DNA from: Pristionchus mayeri
Taxonomy: Eukaryota; Nematoda; Chromadorea; Rhabditida; Neodiplogasteridae
Assembly (NCBI GenBank): GCA_036245805.1
Contig: BTRK01000006.1
Span: forward strand, 50,399,257 to 50,463,256
Length of the DNA: 64,000 nucleotides
Direction of reading: 5' to 3'
Shown: piece after piece, positions 1-10,202 of the stretch
Numbering within the stretch: the stretch's first letter is position 1
Layout: every line of letters begins with the position of its first letter
Position numbers and translations under genes: made by a program
The notes under the pieces: generated by a model
What the model saw: the letters and a program-made list of their open reading frames with translations, nothing else
Database searches by the model: none
What the model was told of the DNA's origin: nothing

Positions 1-483
1 CTATTTAGCAATTTGAGCCATCTTCGATTTGAACGATTATTTTATGTAAGATGTAGGTAGACTTCTTCTTTAATATTCTGAAATAAAATTTCCTGCAACG
101 CACCTGCATGATACCAAAATATATTTATTTTTCGAACAGAAATTGATTTTTCAGCGCCAACTTTTTTGGTTTGCATCCAGTCAAAAAGTGGTCAACAGTA
201 AAGTTGATCGCCGTATTTTTCCACGCATTTCGCGCACCGTGCCATCCATGTAGCTCATATGTGAGCTGAAATACAGTATGGCCGGTTTTGGAACCGGGGA
301 AATACCTATAATCCGGCTCTGGGACAAATGACCTTGTTCAATCGTAATCTTGTCCCTAGACTAACGTAACATTATAATTTGATCGATTTTAAATGGGTTT
401 GAAAAAATTGTTCGCGAAGGGGCACTTTTTGCTTCACCGACTCGTGATACCTGTGTTATAAGATTAATTGATTGATTGATTGA
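1..483. other. Sequence upstream of the first lectin-like exon, no exon recognised
   Basis: I see no convincing coding exon here. A splice-acceptor-like TTTTTCAG lies near 145-153, but no recognisable protein follows it. A GATT-type tetranucleotide run occupies about 464-491, directly before the first recognisable lectin-like exon. The stretch is probably intron or 5' region of the gene that follows, whose beginning would then lie outside the window. Confidence 0.4.
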
Positions 484-3400
484 TTGATCGATCGATTGCG
501 GATCGTGGAGCGTAATGGGAGCAGCTGGTCGTCTGCTGATGATGCGTGCGCAGCCGTCGGAGGAAGAATGGGACAACCGGAGGACGAGGCCACCCTCACT
601 GCGCTGGCCGGATACCTGAAGACGGTAGGGAGCGTTGTATTGACAGATTTTCTCCATAGTCTCTACTTCCGACTATCAAGAATTTACTGACTGCCGATGG
701 GCTAGTTTCTCAAAGAGTTCGAGGCGGTCTATATTCTCCAGACAGGGATAATGATGATAAAGTATGAACCACTCTGTCCCCAACGGCGAGTATACCTAGC
801 GTGAATTGAGAAGCCGTGATGGTTGATGACGTCGTTTGCTCAGGTCTTCTCTCTTCCCATCCTCACCGGGTTCGTCGTCGGGAACGTGGAGACTGCCGAG
901 GTCGCCATCGTCTGCAGGGACAATCACTTCCTGGCGCTGGCCAACGACACCGACCAGCTCATTCTCGGGGTGAATATGCTCAAAAGATCAAAAGATCTCA
1001 AAAGATCGGAAGATTATTGGGGTGTATCATTGGAGAACTGCTCGATCTAGAAGTCTTAATTTTGAGCACAATGATGAATTTGGAACGCATTATGTTAGAA
1101 CTCTGTATAGTTCTAAAATTGCCAATATTTAAAAAAAATGCACCCCTGTTTAACGACCTGTGCGTTTTCGACTCATTCCGTACGTTTGAGGAGCCGTCCG
1201 AGCAGGAGGCCTGCGTCTTCATCACCAACAACGACTACAAGATGCATTACGGACCGTGCGCGACCGCCGCAATGGTGCTGTGCAGCCAACGTAAGTTGTG
1301 GCAGTATGGTGAAATATCGGAAGAATGCATTGTTGCATCATTGCGTTGTTATCAGTGATGCACCTGCAATAGTATTCCTTGTAACAAGTGAACGATCGTT
1401 GTTCCTCCACTACTCGGCACTTTCTCAGCTTTCTTTGACATCATTCATCATGAATTTAACCCATAATTTTCAGCGGAAGAATCGCACGACTCGTGCTCGG
1501 TGGCGCCCACTTGCAGCTCCGCGTTTGTTTTCCCTAACTGTATTCAATAAATGAACAATTGTTTTGCAGCTGGACGCCTGACTACAATTCATCGACCACG
1601 AGCAGGTAGTGGAGAGAAAGCATTAACTGATAGGGAAGCACACTTTTCAGAATCGCCGGCCCGAATGACAATTGTGAGCTATAACTCTTATATTAGAGCA
1701 AGAATCATCGTCAGCCACCACGCCGACCTCAATCTCGCCTGGTACTGGAACATTTCCGACGATCTCGACGCTATCGACGTTGTCGACGGCATCTGGAAGC
1801 GGTATCGAAGTATGTTTACCTCCTTCCAATTCTTCTTCAGTCCCCACTGGCCCGAGTACCCTCTCATCCGCCACTAATACATCCACTACCGTGAGTCGGT
1901 CAGGAGGAGGAGGAAGTGCCACTACTCCCTCGGGATGTAAGAATCAGATTCTCTGCACTCTTGCACAATAATTATGTATCTAGATCATGCTCGACAATGA
2001 CCAGAGTTTACTCAGATATTGTACAGAGCTACATCCATTGTTCAACATCAGATTTTATCATGATTGTACGACACGGCCTCTATGTCTGCGAGTAATAGTC
2101 GCTTCATTCAACACTTTTTCACTTTCTATACTGACCGATTTTTTTCTTATTTTCATGAAAAACATGATTTTTGCAGCCACGAAATGCCAGAGTGGAGGCA
2201 TTTCATTCTCAGGCTGGTGCGTGCCCATCTGGCTGTTCGCTATCACTGGCGCTCTCGCAGCGGGTGAGTAGCTCCTGAAAATGGCACTACTTAGGGTGAT
2301 TACGTTCATGATCTAAACCCCCACCCCCCATTCTGCGTATGATGAGCATATTTTTGGTCTGAAATTTTTTGGTCTTTTCATCTGAAAATTAGTGCCGCCC
2401 TACCCCCAAAAACAATATTGCAGCCCTGCTGCTGTGCTTCCTCTGGGCATGCCTTCACTACCTCTTCAGATGCTGCTTCTGCTGCAAATCGTCATTTTCC
2501 AACTTTATTTTTCGAAAATATTCATCTTTTCAGTCACGAGATTCCGAAGGCCGCTGCTGCAGCTGCCGACATTGAGAAGGGCAAGGAGACTCCTCAGACG
2601 CAGCCGAAATTCGTAAAGTCCGATGCTTCTCCGAAATCAGAGGAGGTTGCTCAGGTATTTTAGAGCACGAGATTTAATAAAACGGTCTTTTTCACTACAC
2701 CACTTGACCGGAAAAGATAGCAGAATGAAGAGTCCGTGGTATCGTCACTCGAATTCTACTTAGCATCAGAACTCAAGTCTAGAGTTCGAGATTCGGGTCA
2801 CGGTCATTCTACACACTCTCTAGACCGGTCGATCGGCGAGAGAGTGTGTAGAATGAAAAGACCGTGGTGTCATTTCTCGAACTCTACTCGAGTCGCAGGT
2901 CGTGCTCCCGCCTCCAGTCACCCAGACCGCCGCCGTCATTCCCGCGCCCATTCCGATGGACTATGGAACGAATACGCCCAAGCCGGAGACCGAGGACAAA
3001 GGTATGCTATTCTGAGAACATGCGACGACCATTTTCAGGAATGATGACGGATCCGTGGGATGGTCCCGATCCGGTGATTATCTACCGAAAGCGCGAGCCC
3101 GAGCCTAAGGTGGACTACGATAGTGAGGGTAGGTCATTCTCTTCGGGAAAGAAAGGAATCGATAAATGCAGAGCGCATGATGCTTCCGCCTGCTCCCATC
3201 ACTGCGTGCTCCGAAGCCCCGCAGTTCATGGAGAGCGAAGATGGTGAGAGTATATTTTTTACATAATCCTTCTCCAAAAAAATTACATAAGATGCAAATT
3301 TGCCGGTCTTCAAGTGGAAGACATAGATAATCTGTATTGTGAGGAGCTAGTTGAATTGCATGACAATTTTGTCATCATGGAAGATGACGACGACGACGAC

Positions 3401-5430
3401 CTCTTCAGAAGATCCGATGCAAGGACGCGTCGTCGTCGCGCCCATCCCGGTCATTCTGAAGCCTCAACGTCGACGAGCGGACTCGCCTCCTCTGCAGTCT
3501 CCTCGCGCGCCCTTCCCCGCTCTGCCCCGACGGGCGCTCGACGATGTCGATCTTCTGCCGCAGCGTCAGCCGAAGGAGAAGAAGACGAGGACGAGACCGA
3601 CGCTGAAGCCCGTCGTCTTCCTGCACAATGCAAAGCCGGAGGAACGCCCGTTCATGTAAGGGCACTAGGTCGGATGATGATCGTCGGATCGTAACCTACT
3701 GGATGATAACCAAAATAAGGACCCTTCTGTGGAACTTTCACAGTAGGTTTAAGTGTCGAAAATGCTTCTCTGAAAGTGCTACAGAAGGCTTCATTTTTTG
3801 GTTATCATCCAGTAGGTTACCATCCGAGCTGCTCTTCCGAATCTCCAAAATCCGAGCACGACAGTTAATGTAATAGTGAGAATAAATCACAGGGAGGAAC
3901 CGGAGGAACCCGCGCAGCCCGCAGCATCTCGTGGTCCTCGCGCCTTCCCACCGCCGCCGCCCGTCTCCCGCACCTCCGCCAGCCCCGAGGCCCGCACGTT
4001 CCCTGCGCAGTTCAAGTCGCCCTCGCCTGGTCCGAAGCCCAGCCAACCCCTGCCGTCCACACCCCCGGCCGAGACTAACTATAGAATGGCACCGCCTGGA
4101 CCAAAAGCCAGTCGTCGCCTTCCCTCTCCCCCTCCGGCCGAGCCAGCCAAGCGGGCCGCCTCGCTCCATGAGCCCATCATACCACCTAAGCAGTCCCGAC
4201 CGCTCACGAGAACGCCAATGAACCGACCCGTGATCATGCAAGAGCCGACGCTGAGCAATGAGAGACGAAGCGCCCAGCCTCCTCCCCCGGCTGCAAAGGT
4301 AAATCACATTTGGATACCAAAAAAGTTCAATTGAAGGCCTTTCCTGTCCTCATGACGCGCGCTATCTAGACTGGTCGAGCAATTAGAGAGTATTGGAAAT
4401 GGATACACTAGTGCGCCGCTTCCAGCCCCTCCTGTCTCCTGCCGAACAGGTCAAACCTCGCTCCGCCAAGGCTTCGCCCGCTCGCAGTCCGACTGGAGGC
4501 TCAAGAGCTCCCGCGGGACCCGCAAGGTACGAAAGATCAATAGAACACGTGTGAAACAAGGAAGTAAGAACGTGCTAGTGGGACAGCTGAAAAGACACAA
4601 TCGATTAACTGGTCATTATGTCCATGCTGATAACAGCTGATAGTGACCCAAATTAATTGTTCAATTGCAGAGCCCGATCGCTCTCTCCTGCTAATCGCGC
4701 GCCCGCCCCGAGATCCACCTCGCCCTTCGCGCCCAAGCAGAACTCGGGTACGCGACGGGGGGGGGGGGGGAGGGGGGGGGGGGGTGAACCAGAAGTGAAA
4801 CCACAAAGCAGAACTAAGAAATCGGGTACGCGACATGTGACCGAACCAGAAATGCACTTGCTATTATGAGCTTGCTTCCGGCAATAGTCGTACAGACAAT
4901 AATTGTTTTTTTTATGTAGGCGGCATTGTTTAATTCGTAGTGTCTCACTCGCAGTCTCGCCGGCGCCCCAGGGCGGAAGCCTCTTCAAGGCAGCGCCTGC
5001 TGACAACCCCCGCGCCTCGTCCAATCTGAGAGCAGCCAACGGCAAGCTCGGCGGGGTGAGCAGAGCTCATTATTCGTCCAAAATAAATTTCAAACTCTGC
5101 AAACCACAAAATTGACTACTTCGAAGCAGAGTGCATTCGTCAATAACACTAGAAAAATTTTGGTAGTTCTTCACAAGTGTTTTTCACCGTTTCGCGAAAC
5201 CAGAAAACCGAATCATCGCGACGGATAGGCGAAGATCTCTTTGAGTAATGATCCTCCTAGTTTTGCACGCTCTCTCGCAGGTTAGAGCAAGCGAGAGAGC
5301 ACGAAAAATGAAGAGAGTCAGACGAATACTAATCTCTATGCAGGTTGCTGGAGGCCACGGCGAGGTGCCGCGCGGATGGAAGGCCTGGGGCGGGAACAAC
5401 AACGGCACCTTCTCCGCCACGCATTTCTAA
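484..5430 (+). CDS. C-type-lectin-like, single-pass membrane protein with long proline-rich tail (5' incomplete)
   Basis: This is a spliced gene without a visible start codon. Supported exons are about 484-624, 844-969, about 1149-1290, 1474-1522, 1570-1605, about 1707-1936, 2177-2263, 2424-2490, 2534-2654, 2899-3001, 3039-3128, 3172-3243, 3409-3655, 3893-4298, 4450-4526, 4671-4747, 4955-5055 and 5344-5430 (TAA). From 1707 on, every junction keeps phase. The first exons encode a C-type-lectin-like domain (WSSADDACAAVGGRMGQPED, then an AIVC strand, then FNDLCVFDSF with ACVFI, GPCAT and VLCS). I see no EPN or QPD sugar-binding motif. A Ser/Thr/Gly-rich stalk follows, then a membrane segment split over two exons (CVPIWLFAITGALAAG, then ALLLCFLWACLHYLF) ending in a Cys cluster. 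The cytoplasmic tail of about 480 residues is rich in Pro, Arg and Ser, with PPPPPV and SPSPGPKP stretches like SH3 or WW ligands. The junctions entering the exons at 1149 and 1707 are unresolved. The role is inferred to be cell-surface recognition; the family member is not identified. Confidence 0.75.
2779..2886. repeat. Foldback MITE (TAGAGTTCGAGA type) inside a lectin-gene intron
   Basis: The left end TAGAGTTCGAGATTCGGGTC is mirrored by TTTCTCGAACTCTA at the right. The arms meet at a GACCGGTC centre between CATTCTACACACTCTCT and AGAGAGTGTGTAGAATGAA. A partial copy of the same family precedes it at about 2704-2770. The element fills the intron 2655-2898 almost to its 3' splice site. Further copies lie near 13248-13352, 24679-24791, 36705-36813, 45806-45899, 51417-51512, 54676-54790, 57594-57706, 58967-59071 and 59948-60053. 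Confidence 0.8.
3661..3830. repeat. Foldback element with GCACTAGGTCGGATGA terminus (long version)
   Basis: It begins five bases after the lectin-gene donor at 3656. The left end GGCACTAGGTCGGATGATG is followed by CCTACTGGATGATAACCAAA, whose complement returns at about 3799-3823 as TTTGGTTATCATCCAGTAGG. The middle differs from the shorter elements with the same end (for example 41113-41203). A second long copy lies at 28345-28499. No coding capacity is visible, which fits a non-autonomous DNA transposon. Confidence 0.65.
5242..5332. repeat. Foldback MITE (TTGCACGCTCTCTCG core) in last lectin-gene intron
   Basis: Inverted arms TTTTGCACGCTCTCTCGC and GCGAGAGAGCACGAAAAATG lie inside the intron 5056-5343. 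It is a degenerate copy of the family seen intact at 6510-6602 and 12185-12276. Confidence 0.6.
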
Positions 5431-5752
5431 GAAGAACCTAGGGGTGTATCTTTTTAGAACTCTTTGTAGTTGAAGTTAGTGAACAAGTTGGAGCATCTTT
5501 TGTTTTACCCTCTGTGGAGAATCACCAGCTCTAAATTGATACAACCTGAACATAGGTAGTAGTTGGGCTTAGTCATCAGTCGGGACGTATATTATCTCGC
5601 TAGGAGAGTCATAGGGGCTATTTTGGGGACAATACATCACGCGAGGTCTCTCAATTCTCGTTTTTGTGAGATGTGATATGATGATGAGGAGAGAGAAAAC
5701 GCCTGAGCACAATGACGATTGGGGGACAAAACCCATTGTGGGCAGCAGCAAA

Positions 5753-5881
5753 ATCTCGCTATTTACGTCGATGTGTTTCCGGATAAATTCCTGTCAAGTT
5801 CGGCAGCTGTCGTTTGAGCAAGCCCACGTATTCCTCATCCTCGGCTTTCTTCTGGTGGACTTTTCGGCTTCGAAAATCTTT
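5753..5881 (-). CDS. Possible terminal exon of an unrecognised minus-strand gene
   Basis: On the minus strand an acceptor-like CGATTTTTAG is followed by an open frame that includes KAEDEEYVGLLKRQLPNLTG and ends after HRRK at a TAG. The frame has a protein-like mix of charged and hydrophobic residues, unlike the low-complexity frames around it. I do not recognise the family. No convincing upstream exon was found on the minus strand between 5900 and 6400. It could be a pseudogene exon or a chance open frame. Confidence 0.25.
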
Positions 5882-6270
5882 TCTAAAAATCGAAAATCTA
5901 AAAAATCGAAAAATGAAAAAAAAAAGTTCGAAAATCGGGCCATTTTTTCTCATTCTACGTGCTCTCAAATCTGTACGAGTTGCGTGAAATGCGAACTGAT
6001 GAGATGGAATAAATTTCTATTTAATTGACGTTTTGTCATGAAATTTTTCACAGTGTTATTCCATCTCATCGATGCGCCAATTCCTTTATCTTCCTTCGCT
6101 GTTTCCCGTGCATCCTCGCCATTTCTCAAGCAGCATCCCGTGATTCCCTCGCCTCTTCCCATCACATTGAATGCCTTCATCCATCGTCGGGAACCGCTCG
6201 TTATGTGGTGAAAGATGTGCAGGGGTGCGCATCGTCAGAAGAGAAAGGGAAGAGGAGCAGCTCCGATAGC

Positions 6271-6363
6271 GAGCAATGGGCAGACTCTCTCCACTTTGCA
6301 CGCTCTCTCGCAGGTCAGAGAGACGAGAGAACATGCAAACTGAAGAGAGTCAGGTGATTGCTC
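6271..6363. repeat. Foldback MITE, GAGCAATGG...GATTGCTC ends
   Basis: The end GAGCAATGG is mirrored by GATTGCTC, and the arm CTTTGCACGCTCTCTCGC is matched imperfectly by a complementary arm ending in CAAACTGAAGAGAGTCAG. It belongs to the same family as the copy at 6510-6602, which lies about 150 bp further on. Confidence 0.75.
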
Positions 6364-6509
6364 CCGATAGCCCATAACAATTACGACGAATCGGCTCGTC
6401 AGCTATTCGGGCTCCTAATGTATGCGCCCCGAACGGTATGCGGAAATTGGCGCCCATACCGTTTAATGAGGATAGCGCGGACAGCCCATTCGAGAAGCCG
6501 ATTCGACGA

Positions 6510-6602
6510 GAGCAATCGTCTGACTCTCTTCAGTTTGCTCGCTCTCTCGTCTCTCTGACCGTCGAGAGAGCGTGCAAACTGAAGAGAGTTAGACCATTGC
6601 TC
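6510..6602. repeat. Foldback MITE, near-perfect hairpin
   Basis: The arm GAGCAATCGTCTGACTCTCT runs to a centre near CTCTGACCGTCGAGAG and is mirrored by GAGAGTTAGACCATTGCTC. Related copies are at 7035-7125, 12185-12276, 46425-46518 and 46902-46994. There is no coding capacity; the whole element is one stem-loop. Confidence 0.85.
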
Positions 6603-7034
6603 TTCGACGATGTGATGATGCTTCCTCGCCCACTCTCTATCTCTCTCCTATTACCGGCAGTGGGCGAACAGAAGGAGGAGCGAATGCAGAAAAACAGCCA
6701 AAACAGGCTGACGCCCACTATGCGCATTTATTGAGCACATTACAGTAACTGCAAACCGCTCAGTAGCCCACCTAAATCAAATTTCTATTCATTTCATATT
6801 TGCAAGTTTCGCAGTCAATACAGTAGCTCTTAATCACCCCGCCTCTGGTCGACTAGTATTTGCTCCCCAATCAGAGGTGCAATTCAGCTTCTTTTTTGAA
6901 ACTCGGTTTCGGAGGTTCTCGGCGTAGTTTTGTGCAGAGGTCGATGAACGATTCCTGCGTCCTCATTCTCAGCACTCTCACCGCTCGACCGGAGAGTGTG
7001 AGGAATAAAGAGAAGGCGAACCGTATTTAGAACT

Positions 7035-7125
7035 GAGCAATCGTCTGACTCTCTTCAGTTTGCACGCTCTCTCGCCGATCAGAGATGAAAGAGCGTGTAA
7101 ACCGAAGAGGGTAAGATGATTGCTC
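7035..7125. repeat. Foldback MITE of the GAGCAAT family
   Basis: The left end GAGCAATCGTCTGACTCTCT and the right end GATGATTGCTC bracket inverted arms containing TTTGCACGCTCTCTCGCC and GAGCGTGTAAACCGAAGAGG. It is about 430 bp from the copy at 6510-6602. Confidence 0.8.
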
Positions 7126-7680
7126 TTAGAACTATAGTGCCGTGTTATCCAGACGCCATTCATGGCTCGGCATTGCAGCCATCCACTTTTCCTATCGGTA
7201 TACGAATCTCTTTCCTCGAAATTTCCCCCTCAATTTCCTGCTCGATCCTTTTTGCATATCTTTGTCCAGAATTTCTCGCTATCAGCCCCTCCAAGTCTCG
7301 TGTGGTTTCCAAGACGAACTTACGCAATCTTCTCCTTCTTCTGCTGATACTACAACCTATTCACTCGCGCATTCCATGATTTTCCTAAAAAAAAGTGGGC
7401 GGGGCCAGCGATGAGCTCACCGCTGAGAAGACTCAGCCCTCAGTCTGCGCTTCCTCGAAAATGCGAGGACGTACTATCCCATGTTCTTTGTTTTTCGCAC
7501 ATCGCTACCCCCTCCACCATACGTTACCTTCTTTCCTTTTGTCCATCTATCAAGCTTCAACGGACGGGGGCGCATGGTCCTCCAAGTCCTATGATACGTT
7601 GTTCTCTCCCATCTTCTTTTGATCGTCTCCCTTGCCCGCATTTCCCTACCTTACTTAGTTGGTCCTTCTTCAATTCAAGT

Positions 7681-7797
7681 TCTCCAATCCCTAAGATAAC
7701 GTCTTCCAGTCTCTAAGATAACGTCTTCAAATCCCTAAGATACCGTCTTCCAATCCGTAAGATAACATCTTCCAATCCCTAAGATGACGTCTTCCAG
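7681..7797. repeat. 22-bp tandem repeat immediately upstream of nlp-3
   Basis: About 5.3 head-to-tail units of TCTTCCAATCCCTAAGATAACG, with a few changes per unit, run from 7681 to 7797. The array ends 12 bases before the nlp-3 start codon at 7810. The last unit carries a TGACGTC, which resembles a CRE or bZIP site. The array ends in TTCCAG, so the ATG could follow either a 5' UTR or a trans-splice acceptor. Confidence 0.85.
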
Positions 7798-7809
7798 GTA
7801 AGCCCCAGT

Positions 7810-9851
7810 ATGCGTCTCCTCTCAGTGGCCGCCCTCGTCGCCGTCCTCCTCTGCTCCCTCGTTGACGCTAGCTACTTCCTTGTACGTCCAGGCACTATGA
7901 CTCACTCTGAATCTCATACCTTTCTTGCCTCGTCGAAGACTATTGGTCTATTGTGCTATGTATCGACAAGGGAAACGGCCAACAACCTCAATATTATTAG
8001 GTTGTCAAGAAAGTAATGTTAGATTTGGACCATGATGTTTTAGCCCGCCTAAAATCGTTTTCGTTTAAGATCTCAAGCTAACTCGGTGGCATATATTAGG
8101 AGTTGACTAGGCCCATATATGCATCTGTTCTAATCGAGTCATGCTTTTTGGATATCCTGGAAATCTAAGTTGTGAGAAATTTGAAATTTTCAAAAATTTA
8201 TAAAAATATTTCCCGCCTCTCATATTTAGTGGGGACAAATGGCTGTTCATTCTCATATGGTGCATTGACATGTCCAAACACAGTTCTTTTGAATGATATG
8301 TCTGGGATCATGACTGCTTTAATATAGGTAGACTTGAACAGCATTGAATTCAAACCTTTCGGAAGTATAACTTCTCAAGCTTTATCATTTCCTGCTTCGA
8401 GGCACATTCAGACCGAAATGCAAATGAGTGCGCTTCCATGGTACACTACGCTGCTGCATATTACCAAGAAACATTTATACTCTCGCCTTTTCAGCTTTTA
8501 GAAACAATATATTTTCAGTATTGTTGATTAAGGGGCAACATTGTCAAAATTTCGATTTTTGATGTTCGGTGAATGAATACTTTTACCCAAATGGGAGTTA
8601 GCCCCTGATTTAGCCCAGCCGTTTAGTGATAGATAAAGAGTTGCTTTAACAGTTAAGCGCAAAAGTTCGGATTTTTCACCAATCCTGAAAACAGGGCATT
8701 TTCGAATATTCGGATTTCGATGTTAAAATTTCGATGTCAGGTTGATGAATGCTGCATGTTTTGGTAGAAGTATTGCATGTCCATATAAATACAATTTTAA
8801 GTTGACAATTGGACATATTATTAAATTTACTACATTTGAGATCGATACATATATTGTACCGCATACGCTGTAAATATAAGTATTTCCGTTGATATTAAAT
8901 TAGGGCCAAGATCATAAATGGGTGCATTTTCTGACAGGCCTTTCGCAGCGGGCCAGCTTCGTATGCTGTATTGTAGTATACGTATGTCGTACTTTTCGGC
9001 TGTTTTTTTTTTTTTTGTAATATCTTAATATTTGTAATATCTTAGCCCTCCACGGATTGCTGGGCCAAAACGAAATTCGTTCCTCTTTGCTGATGCGCAT
9101 TTGACTTGATCTCGTGGCCTCAATACCTATTGAATATTCTTGAACCAATGTGCGATGGAAACAGTATCCATGCATTCAGCGAACATATATAGCAATATGT
9201 TAATCAGGCGGCAACAAAATACGGGGTACCGTATAATCGAAAATTTGAAAATCTAACATTACTTTCTTGACAACCTGATACTATTCCAGTGAATCCTAGT
9301 AAAGGGAAATAGCACTTAGCCACACGAATACTGATAATTTCTATAGTATTACTTTCCCAGAGAGGCCGACGAGCGATGAATCCCTTCATCGACTCGATGG
9401 GCAAGCGGGCGATGAACCCCTTCTTGGATTCGATGGGAAAACGCGCCATGAACCCCTTCCTGGACTCGATGGGCAAGAGATCCGTCCGCACCTTCGAGGA
9501 TCTTCCGATGTCGATGGAGAAAAGGTGCGGAGGCTTTGATTATGGTAGCTGAGAGCACTACAATTAGCGAAAAACAACGTTAGACCCAACTTAGGCTATT
9601 TATTTTGCTAAACTTCTGGCACTTTTTTAAAAGAAGAAGCAAATGTCGACCAAATTTGTGAACTCGTTGACATTAGCTTGCATTGACGTTATTGTGATGA
9701 AAAGCTTGACGAGAATGTTGAAGATTCCAGAAATAGCACTTCCTTGTCCTAATGAGCATTTTTGTTCAGGTACTTCGACTCGCTCGCGGGGCAGAGTCTC
9801 GGCAAGAGAAGCGCGGTCGCGCTCGTCCCCGTCGAGTGGGGATACCACTAG
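7810..9851 (+). CDS. nlp-3: NLP-3-type neuropeptide precursor
   Basis: Three exons (7810-7881, 9361-9524, 9770-9851) keep phase and give 105 residues. Exon 1 encodes a signal peptide (LLSVAALVAVLLCSLVDAS). Exon 2 encodes AMNPFIDSMGKR, then AMNPFLDSMGKR twice, then SVRTFEDLPMSMEKR. Exon 3 encodes YFDSLAGQSLGKR and a short tail ending in GYH. Each MG-KR and LG-KR is a Gly amidation donor followed by a dibasic cleavage site, so the mature peptides would be the MNPF(I/L)DSM-amides and YFDSLAGQSL-amide. C. elegans NLP-3 yields AINPFLDSM-amide, AVNPFLDSI-amide and YFDSLAGQSL-amide, so orthology is strong. The product is secreted through dense-core vesicles. Donors are GTACGT and GTGCGG; acceptors are TTTCCCAG and TTGTTCAG. 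Intron 1 (1479 bp) is mostly a mariner-like element, and the 22-bp repeat array ends just before the start codon. Confidence 0.93.
7997..9278. mobile_element. Mariner-like element, no intact transposase, in nlp-3 intron 1
   Basis: The left end TTAGGTTGTCAAGAAAGTAA is mirrored by TTACTTTCTTGACAACCTGA at the right, with at least 30 bp of inverted repeat. TA lies on both sides (7995-7996 and 9279-9280), as expected for a mariner insertion. The length of 1282 bp is the usual size of a full mariner element, yet no long transposase frame is visible. The interior resembles the second copy at 13612-14877 (shared CATTTGAGATCGATA and AGAGTTGCTT stretches). It is a decayed or non-autonomous copy. Confidence 0.85.
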
Positions 9852-10202
9852 GAGCCGCAGAGATCAAAGATCAAAGATCAAAGATCAAAGATCAAAGATC
9901 AGAGACATCACTAGAGCACTCGTATTCGACCTCTCCTCCGTACTCCCCTCCTCTACTCCATCTAATTATGATTCCTTGATGTGTTTTGATGAAAGATGTA
10001 CATGTTACCTTGTGGCGTCACATTTCAATGCTCTAAAAAGCTGCAGACCCACGTTATCCATAGCAACAATCGTATTGCCATAGTGCGATTCGCAAAAAGG
10101 GATCACGGAATGAATAATAACACAGTTGAATCAGTGAATTCCCACACTTTCTTGCATGATCGTGTGTAAAAGGGAGGAGGTTTCTGAGGAATTCATTTGA
10201 CA
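9852..10202. repeat. Spacer between the two neuropeptide genes, with 7-bp repeat
   Basis: A run of about six ATCAAAG units occupies 9862-9903 in the presumed 3' UTR of nlp-3. The rest of the spacer contains no gene that I can see and should include the promoter of the next neuropeptide gene. Confidence 0.7.

Larger units (their letters stand above)
5431..7809. other. Gene-poor interval with foldback repeats and a tandem repeat
   Basis: Nothing between the lectin gene and nlp-3 reads as a confident gene. It holds a possible minus-strand exon (5753-5881), a small palindrome at about 5997-6069 (GATGAGATGGAATAA mirrored by TTATTCCATCTCATC), three foldback elements of one family (6271-6363, 6510-6602, 7035-7125) and a 22-bp tandem repeat at 7681-7797. 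The nlp-3 promoter is presumably in the last few hundred bases. Confidence 0.5.

Noticed and set aside
1798..1841. A possible 33-bp intron (GTATGT...TTCTTCAG) in the Ser/Thr stalk exon of the lectin gene
   Set aside because: Removing it breaks the frame that otherwise runs on to a GTAAGA donor and joins the membrane-segment exon in phase. It is also shorter than usual nematode introns.
6271..7125. CRISPR-like spaced repeats
   Set aside because: The repeated units are inverted foldbacks of a transposon family with irregular spacing, in a eukaryotic genome.
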